NCBI GenBank assembly: GCA_963971575.1
Contig: OZ020616.1
Location: forward strand, 4,174,924 to 4,238,923
Length of the DNA: 64,000 bases
From: Liopterus haemorrhoidalis
Lineage: Eukaryota > Arthropoda > Insecta > Coleoptera > Dytiscidae
Direction of reading: 5' to 3'
The notes below the pieces were generated by a model that did no database searches, was not told where the DNA came from, and saw only the letters and a program-made list of their open reading frames with translations. Below, piece after piece: positions 22,878 to 34,210 of this stretch; positions within the stretch are counted from its first letter, which is position 1, and every line of letters starts with the position of its first letter. The position numbers and the translations under genes were made by a program.

Positions 22878-23801
22878 TCTGGATCATTGGGATTGCTACG
22901 TGTCTGTTATAATATCTGTTTTAATTATGAACTTTGTTTTATGTCATAAATGTGTTTTAATATTGTTTGATTATTTGTGAAAGAACAATAAGAATAATAT
23001 AAACTGTAATGATTAGTTTATTGTGAGTGATAATTGTTAATTTACCACATTTGAGACGAAATATATATGTATTTAATGAAGGTTTAAAAATATATTATTT
23101 AAAGGTATTATTGTTCTTATCCGGCCCGAGCCCGAATATAATACATGCCAGTCTGCCCGAACCTGGCCCCCGAATAAAAGTATTATTATTATATATATTT
23201 TCTTACTGATGGACCACATAAAATCGTTCGGCGAGCCGCATTCATCCTACAGGCCACCGGTTACTCCTGTCATACAGCTATTATATATAAATCAATAAAC
23301 GAAATCAATATATTTGTAGGTGAAATAATGATTTGGCGGTATCTTGGTGTCGGCCCCGTGTTGGTTATACAGTCCCGCTAGCTGAGCCGTACGACCGGGC
23401 AGGCTAAGCTGGCAGGCGCCACTCCAGGTGACCGAGCCCCCGCACACGTCATCACTGACCTACATCAATGCTCGGGGTTGAACGACCGACCGCCCGACCG
23501 TTCAACGTCGCTAACGCCGCGGCGCGCGCCCACAGCTGCCTCCGCTGTACGCTCCACACCGAACACTGCTACCTATCACCTAGTGAATCAGCAATATCTA
23601 TCAATGGCATTTTACACATTTTTACACAACAATGCCAAATTTATAATGTTTTATACACACTTATCAGCTTTTTTAAATTTAACAATCGAACATGATAAGT
23701 TATTTGTTTTTATGACAAACTGTGTTTTTAAGCTTTTTAAATACCTTTTAAAAATACTCTTTGGCGGAAATGATTATAAATTTAAAGAATAGAAAGAAAA
23801 A
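22878..23801. other. Spacer with GC-rich island
   Basis: The GC-rich patch at 23330-23580 (GCGCGCGCCC, CCGACCGCCCGACCG) is sharply different from its surroundings. Two overlapping plus-strand frames of 75 and 104 codons cross it but show no domain. It may be the regulatory end of an unrecognised element or captured DNA. Confidence 0.4.
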
Positions 23802-24637
23802 TTGATGTGAAGTGTGAATATTAACACATTTCAGGGTTTCGCAGGTATATAATAAGTGAAGGCGGTATGCTGAGTGTGTAGGACAAATTTTACTTTGTAG
23901 TAATCACGGCAAAATGAACGATATTTTTAAAATAATTTATCGTCTGTTAATCATATAATAAGACTGGTTATTAAATTTACGCTCTTAAAAATTAAATACA
24001 ACATTTGTCAAAATATAACTAGAATTTTGACAAAATAATTTCAACATAATAAAAATGCAAAAAAAAAAGAAAAAATAAAATTCACCCGTACTCGAACTCG
24101 AAACCCTTCGTTTACCAGGCTCATTTTAGCAGTGCTCTAACCCACTACGCCACGCACGCTTTGCATGTGCGTGTCTTATATTGGTATAACTTTTGTGCTT
24201 TGTGAACTAAAAACCACAAAAAATGAGTTATTTTCCGAAAACATAATCTGATCAAAAATCTTTGTTGTACTATTTCAGTTCACACCAATATACATTACTT
24301 AGAATTTTTTTAGATTTTTAGTTTAAACCATCTGGGCTACAGGGTGTGGGACAAAATTTTTTTTGCACAATTTTGGCAAAAATCGCATCAAAATAATTTA
24401 TTTTGCAAAAATAAAATTTTGATCGTTAATCCACGTACTAAGGGCTTTCATTTGATACCCTACTCAGAATTTAAAAAAAATATTTTTGTTTTCGATGAGC
24501 ACATATTTGTTTATATTTTTAGGGGGGTATGTTTTTTAGATGTTTTAGTATTTTTCCTATGTGCGGGTCAAAGAGTTGTATAAGCATGCCAAATTTCAAC
24601 TCTCTAGGTTTAGCCGTTTGGCTACAATTTTTACCGA

Positions 24638-24672
<35 letters not shown>

Positions 24673-24743
24673 CACAGACAGACAGACAGACGACAAAATG
24701 ACGGTATAAGGGTTTTTTGGTCATACCTACAAAATCCTAAAAA
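23802..24743 (+). mobile_element. Helentron-like element D, full length
   Basis: It starts TTGATGTGAAGTGTGAATAT and ends ATACCTACAAAATCCTAAAA. A (GACA)n tract at 24640-24690 precedes the 3' end. The 5' 250 bp closely match copy B. Confidence 0.8.
24082..24165 (-). other. tRNA-like cassette in Helentron D
   Basis: The minus strand has TGGCGTAGTGGGTTAGAGCA, an almost ideal A box context, and GAGTTCGAGTACGGGT as B box, about 54 nt apart. It is the best A box of the series. Confidence 0.55.
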
Positions 24744-24881
24744 TGATGTTATCGATACCTACCCTCTACTCAGTGGCGTATCTTAAGCTCCCCATCCATA
24801 AAAATCCCTATCCATAATTATTTTAGACTGATTCTCAATGCTCATACGAGATGTGTAAATTAAGTAACCGGACTGATTTAA

Positions 24882-25418
24882 CACTAAACCTACCGAGAAT
24901 TCATGTATACCTATCCCAACCACAGCGGGTCAAGTGACCCGTCTTTAAAATTTGATATATATATTACTATGTATAGCGAAAAATATATCATTTAGCACAA
25001 TTTGGTGAATGAATAAAACATATTTTTTTAAATAACGATTCAAAATTGTTTATTTATTAAATTTATAAAATATAAAAATAATACATGAAAAAAAGTAAAT
25101 ATTCTTCAATTGAATCCTAAATAAATTGCTAACTTTATTCAAGTTCACCGCATATTTTGCAAATTATTGGGTTCTCGAAGGCACATTTTCCACACACATA
25201 TTTGTTGCATTTGAAACAGATTTTTGTAGTTTTGTTTTCTTTGCAAAAACCTATTTGGCACCTTTTGGGTCAAATGACCCGTTGCGGTAGTTAGGGCAGT
25301 TACATATATTTCTCGGTAAAAGTAGTAAAGGCAAATGGCGATGTGATAATCTTATTTAAAAGAAATTCTGACAAAAAGTTTAAAATGGGTCATTTGACCC
25401 GTCGTGGTAGGTTTAAAG
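24882..25418 (-). mobile_element. piggyBac-like element with TTAA duplication
   Basis: TTAA at 24878-24881 and 25419-25422 flanks ends CACTAAACCTACC and its near complement GGTAGGTTTAAAG. The minus strand at 25135-25275 retains a C-terminal cysteine-rich stretch (KICFKCNKYVCGKC, then ICKICGELE and stop) typical of piggyBac transposases. Three GGGTCA..TGACCC palindromes lie subterminally. The catalytic region is gone. Confidence 0.8.
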
Positions 25419-25439
25419 TTAAACAAAATGTTTATTCGA

Positions 25440-25995
25440 ATAGAAGTACAATTTAATATTGTCTCCCTCAAAATAACTTCATTGGGAACCACACAGCGCT
25501 GGACACGGTTCTTCCAATCCTCATAGCAGTGCTGGAACTCGGATACTGGAATAGCTTTCTCTGGTCGGTTACGGACGTTTGAATGTTTTCGAGTGTCCCA
25601 AAATGACGTCCCTTGAGGTGATTTCAGGAGTCAGGCGAATAAGGAGGCTGAGGAGCCACAGGAATATTTTACTGGCCAAAAACTCGTTTATTGAAATAGC
25701 AGATTTTTCTCATGGTCAAAATCTAATAAACGGTAGTGTGAGTCAAATTCAACTCTTTCCTGATCATTCTGACTGTCAACCGACGACCTGAACGCACAAG
25801 ATCCCGGATTCAGTCGACATTTTCATCGGTTCTTGAAGATGAAGGCCTTCCGCTGCGTGATTCATCTTCAATCAACTCTCTTCCTTCTGAAAATGCCTTA
25901 AACCACCAAAAAACCTGGGTCCTTGACAAAACACTGTGCCCAAGTCTGAAGCAAAATCTGATAGCACACTGTCGCTCGAAATGAATGTCACTCAT
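25440..25995 (-). pseudogene. Mariner transposase, middle deleted
   Basis: From ATG 25995 the minus strand gives the N-terminal HTH region (SRTQVFWWFKAFSEGRE, DESRSGRPSSSRTDENVD). After stops it jumps to the C-terminal NHLKGRHFGTLENIQTSVTD and FQYPSSSTAM pieces. The first two catalytic blocks are missing. It is non-functional. Confidence 0.8.
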
Positions 25996-26304
25996 TTTTA
26001 GAAGGCGCTAGAAAAAACTGTTTCACGAAAAAAACTACGGACAACAAAATTACTCTAGCAAGGTCAAACTCGTACTGAAGGCATATCACATGTTCACCTG
26101 CCGCCCCTCTAGGGCACTCCATGCCCCCCCCCCCCCGGAGGTTGACTACGCGTTCTGGTCGATCGTGGTAACAATATATATAAAAAAGTAGATCCCAAAT
26201 ACAAAACGGTTAAAGAACGCGGCTCTAGATAGAAACACGTGTATTATTCTCTCAAGATTTATTGAAATTTATGATTTTTAATATGTATCCACAGTTTGTT
26301 ATCA

Positions 26305-26553
26305 CTTACTAAATACCTAGAAAACAATGAAATGTGTGAAAATTCACACTTTACATCAGAGCCGGACAAAGATATTTTTGCGCCCGAGGCAAAATACCAG
26401 TCTTGCACCCCCATCCTTAACTAAATAAAAAAGGACGGATCAGAGTGATGACTTAAAAAGGAGGCGTGATTTTTGCGCCTCAACTCATTCTTGCGCCTTT
26501 ACAAACTCGGCGTCCGCCACACCCTAGATTCGACACTGCTTCACATCAGTTTC
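26305..26553 (-). mobile_element. Helentron 5' fragment split by a 182-bp hAT MITE
   Basis: A short inverted Helentron 5' end (palindrome TGTGTGAAAATTCACAC) is interrupted at 26357-26538 by an element starting CAGAGCCGGACAAAG and ending TCGACACTG. The duplications CTTTACAT (26349-26356) and CTTCACAT (26539-26546) differ by one base. Confidence 0.8.
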
Positions 26554-26599
26554 TTAAAAAAAAAATAAAGTTTTATATGTATTTGTTTAGCAGGTAGAA

Positions 26600-27003
26600 G
26601 TGATCCAATTTTTTTTTTGAATCAGAGTCCAGTACACTTGCTTGTCATGGGTTCCAAAATTTCTCTCGATGACCCTGGTAGGTGCCTAAATTTTTCATAT
26701 TTTATATGAAGGTGCCGTCATTTAAAAAAGGTTGAAAAGCACTGGCTTAGAGATTGTGTTATTAAGAATGTTGAGGGTGAAGGTCGCTGCTGACCGTTGA
26801 CATCTCATCACTAATGACCATGTATTGAATTTAACAATGCGATACTACATTTCAAGGTCACTGACATCTAAAAGCATTCTCGCATATTATACTAATGTCA
26901 TTTCACTTACGCACATTCCGCTTCAGTCTTTTTATTCTTCACAAATAACGTTACAATTAATAAAAATAATACATCACAACATCGATAATCCGGATGAATA
27001 TAT
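26600..27003. other. Unassigned spacer
   Basis: No gene is recognised. The 62-codon plus-strand frame at 26825 lacks any domain. Confidence 0.3.
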
Positions 27004-27300
27004 AGACCGGTAGCTCATGACAGTTTTTGGTCTCCGATTTCATACAGCATGCCTTTTGGAGGAGAGAATATTTACCCTGTGACAACAAAAAAGGGATGGT
27101 ACTAAACCCCTGCACGCTTTCCGGTCATAGGGAAAATTGCATTTCCACTTTTATGACTTCTTTTATGACTTCTTTTATGACCGGAAAGCGTGCAGGGGTT
27201 TAGTACCATCCCTTTTTTGTTGTCACAGGGTAAATATTCTCTCCTCCAAAAGGCATGCTGTATGAAATCGGAGACCAAAAATGTCATGAGGTCCCCGGTC
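27004..27300. repeat. Long foldback (hairpin) element
   Basis: Nearly perfect arms of about 117 bp (27014-27130 and 27174-27290) begin CTCATGACA and include GTGCAGGGGTTTAGTACC. The loop has three ~14-bp TTTTATGACTTC repeats. Outer TAGACCGG/CCGGTCTA extends the symmetry. A single arm recurs at 62892-63030 inside element T4. Confidence 0.85.
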
Positions 27301-27367
27301 TAATATCTTAGAATCTTTTCTTATGGGGGGGTTTGGAATCCAAATTTTGTCTTGAAGGGGGCTCACG

Positions 27368-27646
27368 TTCAGAGCCGCAGTAAGGAAAACTTGCGCTAGG
27401 GGCAGAGCCGTGTTTTGGCGCCCTGGTAAATAAAAACAAGGTTCTTACCTCTCAAAATTTAAGTGATGAGCAAAAAAAAAAGGTCCTCAACTCCCAAAAT
27501 TCAAGTGATGAGCAAAAAAAAGCTCCTCATCTTCACAATGGCGCCCCTTAGCAAGCCCGTCAGCGCCCTTTTCCTTAGTGCGCTAGGGGCCATTGAGATG
27601 TCATATAGCCTATGTGCGAATTCTGGTTGGGATTTTCATCAGTCTT
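27368..27646. repeat. hAT MITE fragment with minisatellite
   Basis: The left end CAGAGCCGCAGTAAGG matches the element at 13135. Two to three minisatellite units (AAAAAGGTCCTCAACTCCCA) are at 27430-27540. The right terminus is not found before element T6 at 27647. Confidence 0.6.
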
Positions 27647-28592
27647 AATAGGGGATAGGCATGTTTTTTTTTAAATTTTTTATTATATTCCTCTTGTTGT
27701 ATATAAACATAAAAAACAGTTTTTAATTTTTTTTTTTAATTTGAAGGCTTAAAAAAATCATAAATGTATGTAGCGCGCGAAAATGACGTGTGACGTCATA
27801 CCCCTTCTAACTGACGCATGACACTACTAGCCTACCCAGCGAACATAGTTATAAACTTATTTGTTTGAATAACTTTTATAGGTTATGTAAAGTTAGAGTG
27901 ATTTTAATTAAAATAAAGTTTAATTCTATAAAAACAATTTAAACATGTTTACCGAATTAAATTTTATATTAAAATATATAACCTATATTGCAGTATTTCA
28001 ATTATGCCTCTAACGTTTTGTAACTTCATGTAAACAATGTAGTAAAATTCTGACATCTAAATTACATAAATATTTACATTTTACAGAGTTGCAGCGTTTG
28101 TTTACATAAAGTTATAGAATATAAAATAAAAATTACTTACAGATCTGCTTTGACACCACGTATTTCTTCAGCACTGTAGCATTCATTATTTTTCATATAT
28201 TCCATGATCATAAATGCATCAATGTTGGGTAAATTATCACTCTGAGCCCTAACAAAATCTTTATCTGCCATTTTAATAATAAATGCGTGAAAAATTGTTT
28301 AAAAACAAATACAAAACTCTCGAACAATACAATATACACACGTGTAAATATTATGTTGTAGCTGTATCTGTGACGTGAAACCCCTATCGTTTGACGTCAT
28401 ACTCAGTCGTTTTTACTCGGCAACAATCGCGGCGTGGTCGGCTTATTTCAAATTTACAATATTTTAATTAAAAAATTTGGCTATCATATTAATTAAAATG
28501 TGATTTTTGTTTTGTTAGGTGACATAACTAACATTAACATATCAAAATAATGTAGTTTTAAGGAAATACAAATTTTATGCGTATCCCCTATT
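27647..28592 (-). mobile_element. THAP-family element T6
   Basis: The ends AATAGGGGATAGGCATG and TTATGCGTATCCCCTATT match element T5 (48983-49880) and the left end of T7. It carries the 131-bp conserved exon (28141-28271) on the minus strand instead of the THAP exon. Confidence 0.7.
28141..28271 (-). CDS. Conserved 44-residue transposon exon, second copy
   Basis: It reads from ATG 28271 to a GTAAGT donor after 28141. The start MADKDFVRAQSDNLPNIDAF is identical to the copy at 11035. The later part differs at a few residues (for example MIM for MLT). Conservation of frame, length and splice donor suggests it was coding when the copies spread. Confidence 0.55.
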
Positions 28593-29253
28593 CTGCATGG
28601 AAATTTCATGAAAATATATCCATTCATTTTTGCGTTTGAATCTTCACTAACTACGCATTGCGCAATGTGATATTATTCGATCAAAAAAAAAAAAATTGTT
28701 ATACCCCTCATTGATAAATGTATTATATGAAAGATATAAGCAAAATAGTAAGTTATTTTTATATCCAGCTATAGCTATAGATATAAACAAAGATCATAAT
28801 ATTACATTACAAGTTGTTATCTTAAGTTCAACGACCTCGCATTGTTAATGAAATTTGTAATTTTTATGATAAGACAATCTAGAATATCATCTTTGTGGTT
28901 CGTTTGCTTATGTACGTTCTTAAAAACAGTTATCAAGTTATGTACCTACTGCAGGTAATTATCCGTATACCTAGAATCGTTAAAGGGTCCTTAAGTTTTT
29001 TAAGGAAGGTTTCATTACCATTTTGTTTAATATACCAGAGGTTGTCAACCTTATTGTTCATGGGAGTCTCATATAATAAAGTAGAAAATTATATATGTCG
29101 CAATTTAAGGAAAAAAACATAATAACTTTGAAGTTTGTGACTGGTTTGTCCCTTCTTGAACTGCGCATGATTCTAAAATGACATGTTTCGAACTGGTTTG
29201 TGATTTCCGTTGCACGAACGCTCGATTTTAATTTGCATACTCATATAAAAAAA
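28593..29253. other. Unassigned AT-rich spacer
   Basis: No gene is recognised. CATGAAAATATATCCATTCA at 28608 resembles ATATATCCACCCGTTTTTGC at 30498 and may be a relic of a third DINE-like family. Confidence 0.3.
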
Positions 29254-30321
29254 TTGATGTGAAGTGTGAATTTTCACACATTTCTGGGTTTTGCAGGTAT
29301 TTAGTAACTGAACGATGATTATTTGGGATGCCAAAACAAATTTTATGTCAAAATATTTTTTTATGAATTTTAATTCGAATGCCTAATACCATTATTTAAG
29401 TTTCTAAATATATGCAGTATTTTTTTTTTTTATATAGCAAAGTTCATTAAGATTTTGAAAATTGCACCTATGGCTTCCATTGGTTGTTTACATCATAAGT
29501 CCCGCCCTTTGATTTCGTCAAACATAGAATTAAATTATAATTTCAACACTTTCCACTGGTTATTAAATTTACGCTTTTAAAAATTAAATGCAACATTTAC
29601 CAAATATAACTAGAATTTTAACAAAATAATTTAAACAAAATTAAAATGCAAAAAAAAAAAACAAATAATAAAATCAACAGGATTCGAACCCTAGTTTGCA
29701 AGTAAAGTTCTATTGTTAAGCGTACGACAAATCCAACCACGCCACGAGAGCTACTGATCTGGTATGTTACACAAAGTATTAAATAGTTAACATATTTTAG
29801 TTAAAAACACAAAAAATGCGTTATTTTCCGAAAACATAATCTGATAAAAAATTCCTGTTGTACTATTCCGGTTCACACCAATGTACATTACTTAGAATTT
29901 TTTCAGATTTTTAGTTTAAACCATCTGGGCTACAGGGTGTGGGACAACATTTTTTTTGCACAATTTTGGCAAAAATCGCATCAAAATAATTTATTTTGCA
30001 AAAATAAAATTTTGATCGTTAATCCACGTACTAAGGGCTTTCATTTGATACCCTACTCAGAATTTAAAAAAAATATTTTTGTTTTCGATGAGCACATATT
30101 TGTTTATATTTTTAGGGGGGTATGTTTTTTAGATGTTTTAGTATTTTTCCTATGTGCGGGTCAAAGAGTTGTATAAGCACGCCAAATTTCAACTCTCTAG
30201 GTTTAGCTGTTTGGCTACAATTTTTACCGAACAAACACACAGACAGACAGACAGACAGACAGACAGACGACAAAATGACGGTATAAGGGTTTTTTGGTCA
30301 TACCTACAAAACCCTAAAAAA
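29254..30321 (+). mobile_element. Helentron-like element E, full length
   Basis: It starts TTGATGTGAAGTGTGAATTT and ends CATACCTACAAAACCCTAAA, with a (GACA)n tract at 30238-30268. The body is collinear with copies A-D outside the tRNA-like cassette. Confidence 0.8.
29672..29754 (-). other. tRNA-like cassette in Helentron E
   Basis: The minus strand has TGGCGTGGTTGG (complement of 29733-29744), a textbook A box. It also has GGTTCGAATCC (complement of 29690-29700), a textbook B box. The box starts are 44 nt apart, as in real tRNA genes. The anticodon arm does not pair convincingly, so I call it a pol III promoter-like remnant. Confidence 0.6.
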
Positions 30322-31430
30322 TCATAGAAAAGAAAATAAGATTTATCTTCTTATAAATAATTTTTGATATATAAAAGGGGAGATATATAAGTTTTTTGGT
30401 AAACAATTTTAACCCCGAAACACGCCCTTAGAATTTAAAAATTTAATATAGCTAAGTTCGAATTCTTTTCTACTTTCATCATACTAAATTTCGTTAAAAT
30501 ATATCCACCCGTTTTTGCGTGAATCTCAGATAGACAGACAGCCATAAAATTATTTTTTTGCATATCGTTTTATAATCATCGGAAATGTGTACAAACCAAA
30601 AATGAGGCAGACACAAAAATAAACATACATAGCCTCCAGTTTTATTAATACAAATGTAAATAATCTTCTTCAAAAATTATTAAACTAAAGTCACCCTATA
30701 CCTACAAAACCTTAGAAATTGACCGAATACAACTGCTTCCTTACCGAGGTACATAAACTCATGAACTATGACCTATTTAAGAACAAAACTGCCAGCGTTG
30801 TGTAATAATTCAACTGTCATATTTTACAGATTAATATGGAAAATTCTACTTCAATATATCTAGAAAATGTTTCTTAATAAAAAATATATATTCTTTATTA
30901 TTTACAATGTATTACAAAAATAAATCATCAGTTAAACTGTATTTTGTATAAAAATAAAACTTACATCTTTATAGCGTTCCTCTTCGACTCATTGAACGTA
31001 TCCAATTCCAAAAAGGCTCTAATTGTTCTTCACAAAAGTCACTTACACGATTTTCAGTCACATCACAAATTTTTATAATAAAATCACTTAATCACACACA
31101 AAAAACATATAATTGTTTATTAATTTGTATCAGTCTTCAGTTAGGTACGCCTAAAACATAAATATTGTCAATAAGAATATTGGACATTTTAGAAAAAGGA
31201 CTAATGGTATTTTGGGGCGTGGTATTTTCCCGCGCAATTCTCTCAGTGCATCAATCAGCGTATGCTAGTTCCACATATAGCAAACAACAGCGAAAACACG
31301 TAAAATAACAACGAATTCGATGTATAGTAAATGTAAAACGAAAAGGAAATCATATGCCTAGTACTATTTAGTAGTATTATCAGTGGTTTTACAATGCCGT
31401 AGATCCTGCGTAGAGGAGTATCCTGGGATG
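30322..31430. other. Spacer with DINE-like remnant
   Basis: AATATATCCACCCGTTTTTG with GATAGACAGACAG at 30498-30545 resembles the 3' part of a rolling-circle family. Otherwise no gene is recognised. Confidence 0.3.
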
Positions 31431-31797
31431 CCCGACCTTAATATATAAGGGGCAAGTATTGTAATCGCGAAAATTTTCGATGTCGAGATTTTGACTGATG
31501 ACCACGTTTCATGGTCCAGGGAATCCAAAAAACCTATTTTCGAAGTGCCATCCGTATGTGTGTGTGTCTGTGTGTATACACGATAACTCAAAAACGGTTT
31601 AACTTAAAGAGTTCGTTCTGGTACTAAAAAATTCTCCTAATAATTGGGAAGAACCCAATTGTTTTTTATTAAAATCCGAAACCGGAAAAGGAAGTTATTA
31701 AACATTAAAATTTAAAAAAAATCGTAACTAGTAAACAGGGTTGGACTGGGATTAAAATGTGTACCGGGAAATCTGGAGGAAGTCGGGCCACTATATA

Positions 31798-32098
31798 TAG
31801 GGTGACTAGATTTTAGTCAAGGGAAACCGGGACACAGGAAAAAAAAAGAAGGTCTTTGTTTCCTCCCAAATCCAAGTGAAGAGCAAAAGAAAAAAAAAGG
31901 TCCTCACCTCCCAAAATTCAACGTGAAGAGCAAAAAAAAAAGGTCCTCACCTCTCAAATTCAAAGTGAAGAGCAAAAAAAAAGGTCCTCACCTCCCAAAA
32001 TTCAACGTGAAGAGCAAAAAAAAAAAAAAAGTCCTCACCTATCCAAATTCAAAGTGAAGAGCAAAGAGATTCAAACACCGGGACGGATGGTCACCCTA
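31798..32098. mobile_element. hAT-like MITE (AGGGTGACCA family), third nesting level
   Basis: The ends TAGGGTGAC and GGTCACCCTA have perfect ACTATATA duplications at 31790-31797 and 32099-32106. It carries about five units of the GGTCCTCACCTCCCAAAATT minisatellite (31840-32065). Confidence 0.93.
31840..32065. repeat. ~40-48 bp minisatellite
   Basis: The units follow the pattern AAAGGTCCTCACCTCCCAAA, then TTCAAAGTGAAGAGC and an A run. They differ by single bases and A-run length. The same unit occurs at 13215-13330, 27430-27540, 54047-54090 and 54570-54715. Confidence 0.9.
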
Positions 32099-32519
32099 AC
32101 TATATATATTTTTATCATTTTGATTTTCGGGCCAATTGAATTCGGGCCAATCCAACCCTGCTAGTAAACCAAGCCTTGGACAAAAAATTGTATAGGACAT
32201 AATTTGATGTATTTTTGAAGATTTACCTAAATCTTTTTTAAATTAAAAAAAAAAAATATGTTTTTTTTTTTAATTTAAAATTATTATTTTTTTTATGGAA
32301 GGGCAAGTCTAGCGGAGGTCTTCCTTCGCCACTGGTTTTAATAAAGTTTTAGATATTGTTATTAGCCAAACGAACAATAGCTACCTTCAAAATTAAGAGA
32401 AATAGAAGAGCCGGAAATTTTAAAATGTGCCGAAGCGCGAAGAATATAAAGCAGAATTTTTCGGATTTTCCACTTCAAATGGTAATGGTAGCTGCCATTC
32501 TTAGAGAGGAGATACTTAA

Positions 32520-32825
32520 ACTTTGAAGCATAAAAGAATTAACTGATCTATTAGTGATTAAATATGCTACAATATTTCTAAGTTTTGTAGATGTTATTAC
32601 CACATTGTTGTTGTACCTCACGCTACCCGTCACTGTAGCCACGGCAGAAAGATCATTTTCTAAACTAAGGATAATTAAAAATTATTTACGCAATTCGATA
32701 GGCGAACAACGGTTGCATAATCTTTCCATACTGTGAATTGAAACAAATAATATGGAAATAAAGGATGACATTATTTTGCATATTTGAAATCAAGGAGAAA
32801 AGATTTTAGATTATAAGTATATTTT
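32520..32825 (+). pseudogene. hAT transposase C-terminal dimerisation fragment
   Basis: The frame encodes LYLTLPVTVATAERSFSKLR and then IKNYLRNSIGEQRLHNLSIL. This is the conserved hAT C-terminal (ZMYM1-like) dimerisation motif. The N-terminal catalytic region is absent and stops follow. Confidence 0.85.
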
Positions 32826-33275
32826 TTATATGATTTAAATTTATTTTTATTGTTTATCTATTCTTTTCTTGTAATATTAGAAAATATATATACAGGGTTT
32901 TCAATCTAAGTGTGACACCATTGCTATCTCGAGAACTATAAGAGCTACGAGGTTGGTTAAATTAGCAAAGAAATACAATTTTTCAAGTCTGTTACAAAAC
33001 TATTAACATTAATTTTTTATGATCAGTGGTTCTCCAAATATGGAACCCAACTTTCTTATTTTAAATGAGAACATATTTTCTTTATATTTTTGTTCGGAAG
33101 GAAATTTAATTCTGAATTCAACGAATACACCGTTTAGACCCTTACAACACAAAAATTTTGAGAAAAATGCATATTAAATTAACATTAATTTAAATCAAAT
33201 CTCCCAGGAAACAGCGTGCTATGAATGAAACAAATGAATATCAAAATGTATTGAACAATTTAATTCTATAACATA
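32826..33275. other. Repeat-like spacer
   Basis: GAGAACTATAAGAGCTACGA at 32931 resembles GAGAACGATAAGAGATACGA at 36620, so both probably belong to one undescribed repeat. No gene is seen. Confidence 0.35.
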
Positions 33276-33683
33276 CAGTCTGTTCCAAACGCTTAAGCGG
33301 AACTAGATTTTGCAATCTAGTTACTTTCATCGTTTAAATCGTGCCTTTCGGCCGTTTTGTTTAAGCTTTGTAAATCATACTTACAATAAACATTTTTTGG
33401 TTAAGGTTAATATCATTTTGAAATGTCATTTTCTTTATATTTTGATTTTTTGTGTCATTCTTAATACAAATTTCCCATTTATTTATTTCTTTGTCATTAA
33501 AATATCCAAAAAAAAAAAATTAATTTTGACATATGTCATTCGTTTCCATGGTTTCATTGTTGGAATTTTAAATTTTGACATCTCAACGTGAAAAATGAAA
33601 TAACCCAAGCAAGGTCCCTTCTCGTGACAACCTAAAAGAACTAAATTCCCATTTAGTTCCGCTTAACCGTTTGGAACAGACTG
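33276..33683. mobile_element. M1 MITE copy 4
   Basis: This is a full-length 408-bp copy flanked by TA at 33274-33275 and 33684-33685. It gives the clearest ends of the family: CAGTCTGTTCCAAACGCTTA and complement. Confidence 0.88.
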
Positions 33684-34210
33684 TAGTACAATTTTAATTA
33701 TAAATATTGCTCAAAATTGCCTCCATTCTTACACATGCACACAAAAAATTTCAGGTGTACAAAAACAGGATTAACAAAAAAATGTACAGGAAATTGGAAG
33801 AAATACAAAATTTCTAGCGAGACAGTGTGTAGAATAAAAGACCTCTATTCTTAATACGGCCTTCCTGGTTTAGTGCAACAAATTAAAACTATAACGAATC
33901 ATACACAGATCTATGTGGAACGATAACAAATAAGTACATTTGTGTAAACGAATTCGAACAAGAACAAATAAACATTCACTCGTATTCTATCGTGTACGCT
34001 CGCTTTCGTTTGCTATATCTAAAACCATCATCAGGTATTTAAAAAACAACTGTCACTAGTCACGTGTGTGTGTAGAAAAAATAAAAACAATAAGTAAAAA
34101 TAAAAGAATAATTTTCCGAAGTATTGCTGATAAAATTTTGTGTTTAATTTCGTAATATTTTTATCAAGTGAGTAATTATTTGATAAAACAGGAAAATCGT
34201 CTGGAAAATA

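Larger units (their letters stand above)
24860..26060 (-). mobile_element. Mariner element with internal deletion and a nested piggyBac
   Basis: The end AAATTAAGTAACCGGACTGA recurs at 46485. A 537-bp TTAA-flanked element (24882-25418) sits near it. Downstream, on the minus strand, are the mariner C-terminus and N-terminus joined by a deletion that removes most of the catalytic domain. Confidence 0.7.
31736..32160. mobile_element. hAT MITE with exact 8-bp TSD
   Basis: It starts CAGGGTTGGACTGGG and ends CCAATCCAACCCTG. It is flanked by perfect CTAGTAAA duplications (31728-31735, 32161-32168). Excision in silico restores the family K sequence. Confidence 0.95.
31431..32339 (+). mobile_element. 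Family K copy 2 with two nested hAT elements
   Basis: It matches copy 1 (19800) on both sides of an insertion. 31431-31735 is collinear with its first half and 32161-32339 with its end. The insertion is the hAT element at 31736-32160, which itself contains another hAT-like element. Confidence 0.75.

Noticed and set aside
29672..29754. Functional tRNA gene
   Set aside because: A and B boxes are good, but acceptor and anticodon stems do not pair by eye, and the same site in sister elements carries unrelated sequence. It is called tRNA-like only.
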